From positions 83,730,076-83,794,075 of the forward strand of contig JAKGHH010000002.1 in the NCBI GenBank assembly GCA_022828595.1: DNA of 64,000 nucleotides, given 5' to 3'. Below, piece by piece: positions 45,424 to 57,321 of the stretch. The notes under the pieces were generated by a model, which worked only from the letters and a program-made list of their open reading frames with translations, did not search any database and was not told where the DNA came from. The stretch is from Nelumbo lutea. Its lineage: Eukaryota; Streptophyta; Magnoliopsida; Proteales; Nelumbonaceae. How positions within the stretch are numbered: position 1 is the first letter of the stretch; each line of letters opens with the position of its first letter. The translations under genes and the position numbers were made by a program.

Positions 45424-45935
45424 CTTGAGTGAGCTATCATGTCAAAATGAGCATTTTTGGCTTTAAATCTATAGTCTAGAAAATAGGGGAAGTAGATTTG
45501 GGGCTTGAACTTCAAGGACTTCGAGATTTCAGGTGAAATGGGTGCACTACAAAGAATAGGACAATACTCTTCTCTCCCCCCCCCCTTCCAGCTCAGGTTG
45601 GGCCTCTATTTATCGAGGAAAAGATAGGGAAATGGGTCTGCAATTCGTCTAGTTACAGTATTTGTGAATCAGTAGAGTTCTTTCACTGAAATAGGAAAAG
45701 ATTTTGAGAGAAAAAGGCTTGTAGTTGACCCTTCCTTCTATGTGCAACAAATTTTCTCGAGTTTGGAATGACTTTTATGGATTTCATGGATCTAATGAGG
45801 GCTTGGGGCGTGTCAGACGTTGCAGCCCCATATTTGGGGCCGACATTGGAAAAAAAAACATAAATTTGATAAAGTTTTGAATGTGGTTTTATCCTTTCTT
45901 AATTTCAAGTGGGGTATATTTGGTATTTTGAGATT
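45424..45935. repeat. 512-bp direct repeat, right copy
   Basis: Second copy of 37728-38239. Its left edge meets the truncated Gypsy-1 copy at a shared CTT, with one intervening C. Its right edge continues into the LTR end TTTTTAAGCC, which the left copy lacks. The original LTR sequence is therefore on its right. Confidence 0.92.
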
Positions 45936-46004
45936 TTTAAGCCTATTAGCCTCAAATCCATTGGTCCATGTGTTTTAATGGGGTCAAGTAAGGAGCTGAC
46001 ATCA

Positions 46005-46018
46005 GTCCCCACCCTCTT
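46005..46018 (-). promoter_or_regulatory. Possible polypurine tract next to Tat-like LTR
   Basis: The minus strand reads AAGAGGGTGGGGAC directly before TGATGTCAG, the presumed LTR start. It is purine-rich and correctly placed for a PPT. If so, this LTR has a PPT on one side and a PBS on the other. Confidence 0.35.
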
Positions 46019-48011
46019 GAGATCTTAAGATGGGACAGCTGATGTGGCGATTCAAACTGGTGCGTTAAAATGGTGTCTTCCTTGTTTAACGGTCAAATTG
46101 ATGAATTAAGATGTGAAATTTGATGTGTTTGGGTTTTTGGTGTTTATGAACATGCTGGTGGGGTCCGATTTGTTGAATAAGGCTTGCATGATGAAGACGC
46201 ATGACAGGTTAACTTTCAATCAATAAGATTCATCAAAACAGAATCAAGGCTTGATGATGGGTCAAACGATGGAATTTTGAGATGAAATTTGGTTGGTAGG
46301 TATGGATTGGGATTATGAGGCTGGTTGAAGGGTTTCATCATGTTAGGTATGTGCATATAATGGGTTTTAGGCTCGAAGAACGTTGTAGTGTTAGATGCAT
46401 CGAAATAGAATCTCTAATGGATGATTGGCTAAATCTAGGAATTTAGGGTTGAAACTTTGTGTGATTGGTTGTTTAAGGATTTTGTTTCACGTGATTGAGT
46501 TTGATCGGGGATTAAGTATGATGATGTGGCATAATCAAGACTATCAAGAGGGAATTATGTAGCTATAATGGTGGATTTATGGGCATTTGGGCTAAAATTT
46601 GGTTTCTTAGGGTTTTGGCATGTGTTAAAGTGATTGGTGTGGTTTAATCAGGCATCCAGAATCTAGGAGATGAGTCAAAGAAAGGACCAAGCAAAAATCG
46701 AGTGCTAACACTTATGTTTGTGGTTAAATTGATTGGGGGTATTGATTTGTAACTTTGAATTTGAAGTTATTGCTTTTTGTTGCTAAAGACAAATAGGGAA
46801 GTTAGTAAAGGCGAATACCAATCTCCAAATGTTTTGATACTTACACAATTGTGGATTCTTTAGAACTCCTACAACCACTAATTTGTGCTCAAAATGCTAT
46901 AGAGGTTTCTTTCTGAAGCAATCCAGGGTTGCTTCTATAACTATAGTTGCGAAGAAGGTTGATGAACCTATTAGAAAAAGCATGCCAAGTTGGAGTGGAT
47001 CAAGAAGGTAAGGCTAAACTGAGAGAGGAAAGAACCACTTATGAGGGGATCCAAGGAAGCTACTTGTTGATAGTTGCAAATTTTCTAGGAAGTGTGTAGA
47101 ACTGAGAGACAAGTTTCAAGTGCCATTGTGGAAAGACATTTTACTTTTTCATTGCTACTCCAACAAGTACAATTGTCTCTTTAATTAAAAAAGTGCAAGG
47201 AAGTATGCAATTGCAAAAGAAAATCCTATTGTGAAGGCCAGCAAATTTGAGAAGATATGATGTTAATGGTGGATTAGAGAATTCTTGTGGCAAGAATGAT
47301 CATGGTTTGCTCATGTAAGGTGATAAAAAGGTCATCATCTACATGAACAATGGTATCAATTGCACTAATACTTCTAGAAATAAATGGATGTGTTAACGAT
47401 TATTTATCTCTCATTTTGAACATTTTAGTTATATCTATTACGGTTTGGTGTTATTGGAGGTAAAGAAAAATGGGTCACTCTTATTCTATTTTATCTCTTC
47501 CAAAATATTATGTTTTAATAGTTTTTATATACCTTATATGAATTTGTAACTTATAGTTTGTGTATACCTGCTATCAACTTAGGATTTTCTCATCCAAAAC
47601 CCTAAGCTTTAACAATTTTAATAGTTTAATGCCCTTTCCAAAAAATATGTTCCATCCAAAATTTCATTCTCGTCCTTGGAGATACATCTCAATACATGAT
47701 TATAATATCTAAAAACCAACTGTATATGCTTATGAAGGATGGTTTCCATGGACCTTTCCATAACTCATTCATCCTGTTTATTGGTGTTTACAAGTTTACC
47801 TTTAGTAGGATTGATGTTGAATTTCTTGTGATAATACTCTTTAGGATTTCCTATGACTACTTGAAGATTCTATGGAGTCTTCAACATTATGCAGCCCTCT
47901 AGTACTTAACCATTCTTCCTTGAGAAAGTGCATAAAGGTAGGGTAAATTTTCATTCACTCTTATCACTCTTCCTTGAATATTCCCCATATGGCATCAGGA
48001 AACGCTCACTT
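46019..48011. other. Unassigned stretch
   Basis: No gene recognised. Between about 46080 and 46700 it resembles the reverse complement of the tandem units at 6110-7060 (for example GCATCGAAATAGAATCT near 46394, compared with the complement of AGATTCTATTTCAATGCC near 6341), so it may be a decayed inverted copy. From 46700 to 48011 it is AT-rich with only short reading frames. Confidence 0.35.
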
Positions 48012-48230
48012 GGGCTGAAATGGAGTTGCCACCCATTAGTTAAGAAATTTGAGGTGATGGGACCTCTACTAATGATTTTCAAAACCGTTTTTGTTTTAAA
48101 TAGTGACTCCAAGGCCCAAGGCACTAGCTAACTAGTTTGGATAAGACTCAGATGGGAGAGGGAAGGGATTAGGCACCCCTCTCCTAGGTCTAATAGGTGG
48201 GGCCCACATGGCACCTTAAGTAAGCAATCA
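48012..48230 (-). repeat. Remnant of a Tat/Ogre-like LTR end
   Basis: GGAGTTGCCACCCATTAG, then a G-rich GGGAGAGGGAAGGGATTAG and GGCACCCCTCTCC: the same order of phrases as at 37188-37350, diverged. Too short to assign ends. Confidence 0.45.
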
Positions 48231-49429
48231 CAAATAAACAATCATGATAATAAGAACTAAGCACCAAAACAAGCCAACATAAAGGCGAATCTACTATATC
48301 AACTTTTATCAATTTTATGTTTTTTTATTTTCTGTTTGCTTTTTATTATATTTTCATTACATCTGTTGTTTTTTTGTTGTTTTTTTGTTGTTTTTTCTTT
48401 TTATTTTATCAATTAATTTTTTTTGTTATTTTTCTTATGGAACCTTATTTGATTTTATCTATTTTATGGAATTATTTTTTATTTTTTATTCTCAATATTT
48501 TATGTTTTTATGTTTTTTTATTTTTTGGAATTTTATATATTTTTTCTACTTTGTTTTTTTATTATTGTTTCCCTTTCAATAACTTATTATCCCCCCCCCC
48601 GGCTTTGTTTTCTAGACAAATCCGAGTCTAATGAACTAGCCATCCCACTTCACCCTTTGCCAAATTTATTTTATTTTGTTAATTTAATTTATTATTTTAT
48701 TCATGATTTTTTTCATGATTAAGTTGATTTGTCCTCCCAAATAAGCATTCTTCATACCCTTCCTCTTGAAACAAAGAGATCATACTGGGTCCTATGTCAC
48801 ATCCCCACTGTCATTCACTGTTTTCCTCTACTCCTTTGCTTCATTTTTTTTATTTTCATTATATTTTTACCCTTTTTTTGCTTACCTATACAAAGCAAAC
48901 TTCTCATTAACCCGATGGCCTTCTTCACTCAAACCGATAACCAGCACACACAAAATTGTAAAGTTAGATCCACAAAACTAGAAACACAATGTACTACTGG
49001 TTACCCCATTCAATCAAGATTCAACTTTCGATTATTGAGAAAACGAAAACATAAAAAAAGTATGACTATCAACAATGTTTTAAAACAGAAAAAAATGAAT
49101 GATGAAGATGGAGAATGCCGATCTTCTCTCTATATATCTAAATACACAACTGTCAACACCCAATTTTTACTCGGCTACCTCTCTAACCCACTTTTCACAC
49201 TCCAAATGCCCGATCAGACCTTACAAACATCTTTAGAATTTGCCAAAATTCTAGGAAACCAAATCTCAACTCAAATATCCTCAAATCCACCCTTAAATCA
49301 ATAAAATTCCTTTCCAATTATCATAATTTTTCCATGTCACAATACCCACCACACGCCTAATACCCGACCAGACTCCATTAAATGAAGCAAAGAAGTTCAT
49401 CATCCAATCACACTAAATTTCAACCCTAA
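48231..49429. other. T-rich low-complexity tract and AT-rich DNA
   Basis: 48310-48590 is dominated by runs of T with interspersed A and G, and ends in a 10-C run (48591-48600). The rest is AT-rich. Open frames at 48317-48631 and 48729-49304 encode Phe/Tyr-rich or mixed strings without recognisable domains and are not accepted as genes. Confidence 0.5.
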
Positions 49430-51950
49430 ATCCCTTGATTTTTCCAATTATCGATCAAAGGTTCTATTTTGATGAACCTGACATTACGACACTTTTCCGG
49501 CATAAAACCTACAATCCACTCATCCTCAATATGATCAAACTCTCACAACAGCCTTGTAATTCAAATCCATGCCACTCCACCAAAATCAAACTTAAAATTC
49601 CCAAATTTATCCATCCATCAACCCAAGATTCCATTTTAAGCCCCCTCATTGGCCAAAATATCCATAACTTAGATCCTCACAATTCCCACACCTCTAAAGC
49701 GATTGCACACTACCATTAGACCCCAAAGACCCGAACATACCCACCGCCCAAATTTCAGAGCCAAAAATCCCCATTTTGTCCTTCGTACACAAAGATTCCA
49801 AACCAACCACTCTCATTGCTCGTTACTCTCAAAATCTTAGATCTTGACACCACTCCCAGTGCACCCAAACCTCACCAAAACTTTCATCAACCACCTGATT
49901 GTTAATCCAACAAATTTCAGGCCCAAAAATACCAATCTTGCCCCTCATCCAAAAATATTCCAAATCAACCACTCTCATTACACAACACTCTCCAAATCAT
50001 AGATCTCCATCACGACACCACTCCTAATACACCCAAGACCTCACCATAACCTCCATCAATACCCTAATCAACTACCCCTCAAATTTAAATCTAAAAATAC
50101 CCATTGGGTCCCTCATTTCAAAAGATTCTAAATCGACCACTCTCGTTACTCACTACTCTCAAAATTTTAGATCTTGATCATGGCATACCTCCCAAGACAA
50201 ACAAATCTCAACAAAACCTTCATCGACAACTTGATTGACCATCCGACAAATTTCAGACCCAAAATACCCATTTTACCCTTCATCCAAGAAGATTCCAAAT
50301 AGATGATCCTCATTGGCCACCATTCTCCTAATCCAAGATCTACATCAAAATACTCCATCTAAGACCCCGAAACCTCCATCAACTTCTCGATCAACCATCC
50401 ATCCAACTTCAAACCTTAAAATACCCATTTTGCCCTTCATCCAAAAAGATTTCAAATTGACGATCCTCATTGGTTGCCACTCTCCAAATCAAAGATCTTT
50501 ATCGAGGCACATTATCCAAGATCTCCAAAACATACTAAAACCTTAATCAAATTCCCGATCAACCAACTATCCAACTTCAGACCTCAAAATGTCCATTTTT
50601 CCCTTCATCAGAAACGTACCAAACCAATAATCCTTATTGGCTGCCACTCTCCAAATCCAAGATCTTCATCAAGGCACATTATCCAAATCCCCCAAAACAT
50701 ACCAAAACCTTAATCAACTTCCCAATCAACTGATTGTCCAACTTCAGACCTCAAAACGTCCATTTTTTCCTTCATCCAAAATGATTCCAAACCAACGATT
50801 CTCATTGGTTGCTTTCTCCAAATCAAAAATCTTTATAGAAATACATCATGTAGGACCCCCAAAACATACCAAAACCTGCACCGATGTTCTGATCAACCAT
50901 CTACCAAATTTCAAACCTTAAAGTAACCATTTTACCCTTTATCCAAAAAGTTTCCAAATCGACGACCCTTATTAGCCATCACTCCTTGAGACACTCAAAC
51001 CCTATCAAAACTCCACCAACTTCTTAATTAATCATCCATATAATTTCAAACCTTAAAATTACCTTTCTAACTTTTATCCAAAAAGATTCCAAATTGATAA
51101 TCCTTATAGGCCGTCACTCCTCGAATCCATAATTTCCATCATGACACACTAACCGAGACCTTGAACTAAACCAAAACCCTCATCAACCTTATGTTCGACC
51201 ATCTAAGAAATTTCAAATTTCAAAATGACTATTTTACCCTTTACTTAGAAAGATTCTACATGGACCATCCTCGTCATCCGATACGCTCTACATTCAAGTT
51301 ATCCATCACCATCATCCAACACCTCCAAACCCCATCAAAACCTTCCAATCGATGATATGTTGCATTTTAGACCTTAAAATAACCATTCTATTCTTCATGT
51401 AAAAAGACTCCACATGAACCATCCTCGTTGCCCGATATTCTCCAATTTTAAAATATTCAGTACCATGCATCATTTGACAACTTTAAACCCCATCAAAGCC
51501 CGTTGATTGACAAACCAACAAATTTTAGACCCTAAAATGACCATTTTACCCCTTATCTATAAAGATTCCAAACCAAGGGCTCTCATTGGCCGCTACTTTC
51601 CTATTTCAGGATATGCATTGTGGTACACCTCCGATACCCCTAGACCATGCCATCACCTTCCTAAACACCTAAATAACTCTCATCCATTTTGAACCCAAAA
51701 TGACCATCTTACCCTTCTACTAAGAAAAATCTCGATTTAATGGCATTCTTTGCTCGACACACTCCAAATCATGATTTCTCACTCTGACACACCCTTTGAG
51801 GCTATCAAACCCCGTCATTACCCTTTTTGGACACCTTAGAACCCCCTTAGAAAATCTTGTTACAAAATTCCCCATTTTACCCCTCAATCTACGAAGATTC
51901 CAATTCATGCGGTCTCGTTGATCGAGATAAACCCTAACATCTTTAATTTT
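49430..51950. repeat. Tandem array of diverged ~160-bp units
   Basis: About fifteen units, each with a CCATTTTACCCTTCATCCAA-like phrase, then GATTCCAAA, a CTCATTGGCC-like word, CACTCTCCAAATC and AAAACCT..ATCAA. The CCATTTT phrase recurs at 50268, 50425, 50593, 50760, 50927, 51383, 51541, 51704 and 51872, i.e. every 155-168 bp, with one shorter step near 51062. Units are well diverged from each other. The period is not a multiple of three, so the reading frames across it are not real genes. Related units are at 6110-7060. Confidence 0.85.
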
Positions 51951-51965
51951 AATCTAAGCCCTTGA

Positions 51966-53672
51966 TGAAGGGAAGGAAGATCCATCATATGGATGACCAA
52001 AACAAGTAGGGTGGCTAGGCAAATTTTCAAAAATTTCTTTCTCCCTGCCGAGAATCATATTCCTTGTTTTAGAAAAACTACATTTTTCAAGGTTTGTTCT
52101 TGAAACAAACCGGACCAGAACTGTAATCAAAATTAAGGGAGGGATATACTTGATACAGAATCCACAAACGTAGCTCCCAACGTAAGTATTCACGCCCAAA
52201 GAGGTCACCAAATCCGGCCTCAACTAAAGATGGCACAGCTTAAGGTGAAGCAAGATCAGCAAAGCAGTTCTTTAGCAAGAACTGAAATCCTTTAGCAAGG
52301 ATCACGCAGAGGAGGTGAGCACAACTTTAGATCTGATTTTTATAGCCAAAATCAGAATCAAGATCAAATCTTGATCAGTCTAAGACTATGGAGATCGAAT
52401 AGGGTAGGGTGGAAAGAATAGAGGAAAGAACTGGATTCAAAAAGTGTTTAACAGAAGAAATTCACCCTCTATTTATAACCTTTCAATATCAACTTCCTAA
52501 TCCTATTAGGAAAGAGTTATCCAAATATTTATTTGGATCTGAACTCTTCAGTGGATAAGGCTTATCTTATCCTCTTGTTGATCCAGATCCAAATCTAAAC
52601 CCAGACTCACCCATATTTAATTAATCAAATTAACCCAGTTCGATATGGGCTTTAGGCCCATTAAATTATCAGGCTTACTTCCCTTTAATTGCTGGCTAAC
52701 TTGGCTCTCTTTTTATGGTGTGGGGTGCTAACATTGATCTCCACAAAAGCCATAAGGGTTCAACCTAGCCTTTGTTACAAGGCCTAGCCAAATTCACTAC
52801 CGAACACAATGAAGCACTGAGCCCAATAGTATGGGCACTTAGCAGTCCTAACATTTATACAAAATGGTCCTCGGGTCCAACCACCTTATGAAGGCCCAAG
52901 GACTATGGTCTTAAGTGAGATTATCCCATCAGGTATATAAGCCCAAAATGGTCTTACACTTAACCTCTCAACCCATAATGATCAAACACTGCCCGACAAG
53001 AGAGGACCTCACCCTCGGCTGTGAGGTACAGTGTCGCACTCTCTACTCAAGATGGATCCCGGGAATTAAAAACTTTGCAAACCTTTTTAATAAAACATAA
53101 TATATATATATATATATTTCAAAACAAATCTCAAACAACTTTAATCCACTACCAATAGTTTAGATTTCCATCAGAGAGAGAGTTGTCCCCAATCATTCAA
53201 TTTCTCTAACAAAGGGGTTGATTCTGTCACTATGATCACCTACTCAGGTGAATTCGCAGACTGCCCAAACATACTTAGGTTTTGACCCCCACTAAGGATC
53301 TCACTGATTGGCATATCAAAGACAACCCAATCCAATTCATAGTGTAGTACCATAATCGAATCTAGGGGTTAAGTGTAACTTTCCCATTTTCCCCATCTAT
53401 CTCCAAGGTCCAGGGCATAACTGGAAAATGGTCCAGTTCAGAGTTTCAAACAAACCCACACTACATGTGCTTTAGGTATCATCATAACAGTTGAGACAAG
53501 CCACCTCAACCGACTTGGCAGCACATTAGTGTCAGCCTTGGCAGGATAAACCTTCCCAAGTATATCCAACGGCTGTAAAGATTCTAAACTAACACGAGTC
53601 CCATGAGTGTCCAGTTTAAGGGTATTGCACAGAAACGTACCAAATATAACATGAAGCAATTATATACTATTA
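51966..53672 (-). mobile_element. Family L LTR, cut by Copia-C
   Basis: It starts TGAAGGGAAGG, follows the family L LTR with the minus-strand TATA region near 52472 (TATAAATAGAGGG) and the AT run at 53098-53117, and stops at 53672 about 230 bp before its expected end, where the Copia-C LTR begins. The remainder should lie beyond Copia-C but is not found in the window. It is the closest relative of the fragment at 1-1005. Confidence 0.85.
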
Positions 53673-55615
53673 TGAAGGGATAGGAAATCCATCACATGGA
53701 TGCCCAAAGATTGCGAAATAAGGGGAAAATTTCAAAAATTTTTCTCTCCCTTCAACTGGGAATCGAATTCTCTATTTAGAAAATCATATTTTCAATGATC
53801 ATTCTTGAACCATAAATTGAACCAGATATGAACCAAAAGGAGTAGGGAGGGATAATACCTGATACAGAGAAGCAGTATCTCCCAATAGAGGTGTTCACAC
53901 CCAAGGAAGAATCCAAAAATCTGCTCCCACTGAAGATGGCGCAGTGCAGGGTGGAGAAAAATCAGTAGTGTTTTTCCAAAAGAACTTGACCCTTCGCAAA
54001 AATCAACTGGACAGCTTATGAATACAACTCCCACCAACCTTTTCTCCAAAAGATTGGTATCAAGATTAAATCTTGATTTCTCCCAAGAAATGGAGATCGA
54101 ACTGCTGTAGGCGGCAGCTACAGGAAGGAGGCGGCAAGAGAGTATTTGTAGGGTGCAGAATTCTCTCTTCTAGAAATCTCAGCTCTGAAGACAAGGATCT
54201 CTAGATTGATTGCTAAAGGCTGCCTCCCCCTTTCTCATTTTATAATCTTAAAAGGATCAGCTCCTAATCCCGTTAGGAGCTGCTAACCCAAATCATATTT
54301 GGATTAGAAGTCCCTTTAAGATAAGGGATAACCCTTATCTTATCTGCAGATTAGATTAGTCATCTCCTAACCTGATTAGGAGGCTTCCAAATCTAAATCT
54401 CATTTAGATCTTGGACTCTCTAAGTGATAGGGTCTGAGCCCAATCCTATCAGATGATCCATCTCAGAATTTGCCCCTTAAGTGACTAATCAAATTAGCCT
54501 AGCACGAAATGGGCTTAAGGCCCATTTAAGATTATGTATTCATTTGGCCTTCCAAAATGCTGCCCAGTTGGGCTTCCTTGTATGGCGTGGGACCCTAACA
54601 TTGATCTACACATTAGCCACATGGGTTCAGCCCAGCCTTTGTTAAAAGGCCTGGCCAAATACACTGTTAGGGATAGTGCACCCCTTGAAAACCATCTCAT
54701 GGTCTCTATGGGCCCAACACTTACCCTAAGTGGTCCCTGGGCGAAACCACCTTGTAACACCCAGGGACTGTGGGCAGATGCAAAATTAGCCTATCAGGTA
54801 ATATCCTCAATGGTCTTACACTTAACCTCTCAGCCCATAATGATCATACACTACCCGACAAAAGAGGACCTCTCCCTCGGCTGCAAGGAATAGTGCTCCA
54901 CTCTCTCTTATATGGATCCCTAGAATTAAAACCTTTTGCAAATCATTTCAAAACCATAATATATATACTTTTATATCTCATATAAAACATATTTTGCAAA
55001 ACAAATCAACGATTAAAATTGGTTGTCGGCAGTCTTGGTTTCCATTAGTGAGAGTGCAACCCCGATCATTACCTTTGTCCGACAAAGGGGCTGATCCTGT
55101 CACTATGATCACCCACTGAGATGAATTCTCAGACTGTCCCAACATACCCAGGTTTTGACCCCCGCTAAGGATCTCACTGATTGGTATATCAAAGATAGCC
55201 CAATCCGAGACCTAGTGCAATATCATAATCGGGTCTAGGGGTCGGGTGTAACTTTTCAGTTTTTCCCATCAATCTCCAAGGTCCAGGGCAATACTGGAAA
55301 TCTGGTCCAGTTCAAAGATTCAATTAATCCTACATTGTATGTGCGTAGGGTCTCACCCTGGCACCTGAGACAGGCCACCCCAACCGACTTGGTGGCACCA
55401 CAGTGTCAGCCTTGTCAGGATAGGTCTCCCTAAACCGACCCACTGGCTGTGAACATTCTAAACTAACACGAGTCTCATTAAGTGTCCAGTTTAAGGGTAT
55501 TACACAGAAACATACCAAGAGAACATGAATCAAATATGCACTTTTATTCATTTACAATAAACTCATAAAGTACATCATTTTGATTAAAGCTAAGGGCATA
55601 CAAAACTGTTTAACA
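53673..55615 (-). repeat. Copia-C 3' LTR
   Basis: 1943 bp, very similar to the Copia-B 3' LTR, including the AT-rich variant at 54957-54995 (TATATCTCATATAAAACAT). The TATA region is near 54235-54244 on the minus strand. Followed by the PPT at 55616-55632. Confidence 0.92.
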
Positions 55616-55632
55616 GCTCCCACTTGCACTTA
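55616..55632 (-). promoter_or_regulatory. Copia-C polypurine tract
   Basis: Identical to the Copia-B tract on the minus strand (TAAGTGCAAGTGGGAGC) and adjacent to the LTR start TGTTAAACAG. It includes the pol stop TAA. Confidence 0.75.
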
Positions 55633-56095
55633 GGTCCAATAAGGTACTAGTCAGAGTCCTATACTTTCCACGTGTTTCTCAAACACTTTCTGTGATAGTG
55701 GCTTTGTCAATGGGTCTTCTACATTTTCCGCTAACGCCACCTTTTGAATTAGGATGTCCCCTCTACCAATAATCTCCCATAGTACATGGTACTTCCTCTC
55801 GATGTGCTTCGACTTCGAGTGGGCTCGTGGCTCCTTAGCCTGAGCAATAGCTCCATTGTTGTCACACAATAATGGGATGGGTGATGTGCTGGATGGAATT
55901 ACTCCCAACTCGTGAACGAACTTCTTCATCCACACGGCTTCTTTGGCAGCCTCACTTGCGGCAATGTACTCGGCCTCGGTCGTAGAGTCTGCAGTGGACC
56001 CCTGTTTGCTACTTTTCCAGCAAACAGCACACGATCCTATCGTGAAAACACATCCAGATGTAGACTTTCTATCATCTAGATCCGATTGGAAACCT
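55630..56095 (-). pseudogene. Copia-C RNase H
   Basis: The open part (55651-55935) has [39 protein letters not shown] (catalytic Asp), SKHIERKYH and [20 protein letters not shown]. Upstream, GSCAVCWKS and the TEAEYIAA region are recognisable to 56095, where the sequence jumps to the integrase-RT linker. The RNase H domain is cut before its first acidic residue, and RT is absent. Confidence 0.88.
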
Positions 56096-57165
56096 GAATA
56101 GATCTTCTAGGTTGGTTATTATCTGGAGTTTGTGGGACATTTCCCACTATTCCTAGGCTCTCCTCATCAAGATCAATTTCCTGTCAATGATTGTCCAATA
56201 TCTATTCTTCTTCCAAGAAGTAGGCATTTCGACTGTAAAACACCTTTTTTGCTCTTTTGGGTCATAGAATAAGTAACCTATATAGCTTTTGGGGTAACCT
56301 ACAAATAGGCAATGGTTGGTCTTGAATTCCAATTTGTCAGCACTTCTTCTTTTAACATGTGTCGGACGACCCCAAATCTTCTAGTGTCTTACACTTGGTT
56401 TCTTACTAGTCCAAAGATTATATGGAGTCTTAGGAATGAATTTGTTTGGAACCCGGTTTAGCATGCATATTGCAATCTCTAATACGTAAACCCAAAAGGA
56501 AATAGGTAATTCTAGGTGGATGAGAAGTGAACAGACCATATCCAATAGAGTCTGATTTCTCCTCTCTGATACACCGTTTAATTGTGGTGTGGTAGGAGGA
56601 GATAACTGTGATACAATCCTATTGTCCTTTAAGTAGTCCCTGAACTTTTTGGAGAGATACTCGCCTCCTCGATCTAACCAAAGGGCCTTAATCTATCTCC
56701 CCAATTGTTTCTCGACCTCTTGTCTAAACTATTTAAACTTTTCAAAGAATTCAAATTTATGTCTCATTGGGTACGCATTACTGTACTGAGAGAAATCATT
56801 GGTAAATGTTATGAAACAAACGTGCTGGTTATGTGTCCTAACATTCCTAGGACCACATACATTAGTGTGTATTAGGTCAATTGTGCTCGTAGATCTTTGA
56901 GGCTTTCTCGTAAATGGTCATTTCATCATCTTACCCTGATGGCAAGGTTCACAGGTAAGAAGATCTTCTATAGTTAGAAAATCCAAAGGACCATCTTTTA
57001 CCAACCTTGTGATACGATCTATATTAATGTGGCCAAGTCAGTAATGCCACAGGCACGTGGAATTTGTCGTATCATGTGATCTTTCCTTTGGGATAATTTC
57101 CTGCGCAATTTCGGTTATGCTTGTTTCTAGAGAAGGATGGAGGACATAGAGACCATTATCAAGTT
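56096..57165 (-). pseudogene. Copia-C integrase fragment
   Basis: It aligns to 19600-20650 of Copia-B. Around 56640-56720 the minus strand gives EVEKQLGR-stop-IKALWLDRGGEYL, which keeps the second catalytic Asp, and around 57040 the zinc-finger region (WHYxLGH...) can be followed. The reading frame is broken repeatedly. The sequence jumps into gag at about 57165 (AAGTTCTCC to TCATTCTTG). Confidence 0.85.
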
Positions 57166-57321
57166 CTCCTCTCATTCTTGATATTCCGGTGCAGGGTTTT
57201 TGGCTACCTTGTCCAATTTCTTGGACGTCAGAACCAGCACAAGGTTACGGAACCAATCAGCATAGTTGGGTCCCTTAAGCTTGTTATCATCCAATAGTTT
57301 GGTGAGTTATTCGTTTTCCAT
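57166..57321 (-). pseudogene. Copia-C gag N-terminus
   Basis: ATG at 57321 gives MENE, a TAA, then LTKLLDDNKLKGPNYADW and LVLTSKKLDKVAKNPAPEYQE, matching the Copia-B gag start. Everything after this, including the zinc knuckle and protease, is deleted. Confidence 0.85.

Larger units (their letters stand above)
37158..46004 (-). repeat. Tat/Ogre-like LTR, interrupted by mosaic insert
   Basis: The LTR occupies 37158-38239 and its remaining end is at 45936-46004. Between them lie a 7.2-kb copied mosaic and a second copy of 512 bp of the LTR. Plus-strand ends are TGAACTC and GACATCA. Without the insert it is ~1.15 kb. It holds the widespread plant LTR phrase GGGAAGGTGTTAGGCACCC (about 37327) and CTCTATTTATCG (37910), a minus-strand TATA candidate. 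The small frames are not coding. Confidence 0.6.

Noticed and set aside
46700..48011. Possible host gene in the least repetitive part
   Set aside because: No exon-like frame, splice pattern or protein motif could be supported on either strand.
48317..49304. Open frames of 104 and 191 codons on the plus strand
   Set aside because: The first is a Phe/Tyr string from T-runs. The second has no domain, no codon pattern that looks constrained, and no related copy in the window.
49435..50921. Several overlapping plus-strand frames with repeated peptides
   Set aside because: They lie in the ~160-bp tandem array. The period is not a multiple of three, so the same repeat is read in different frames.
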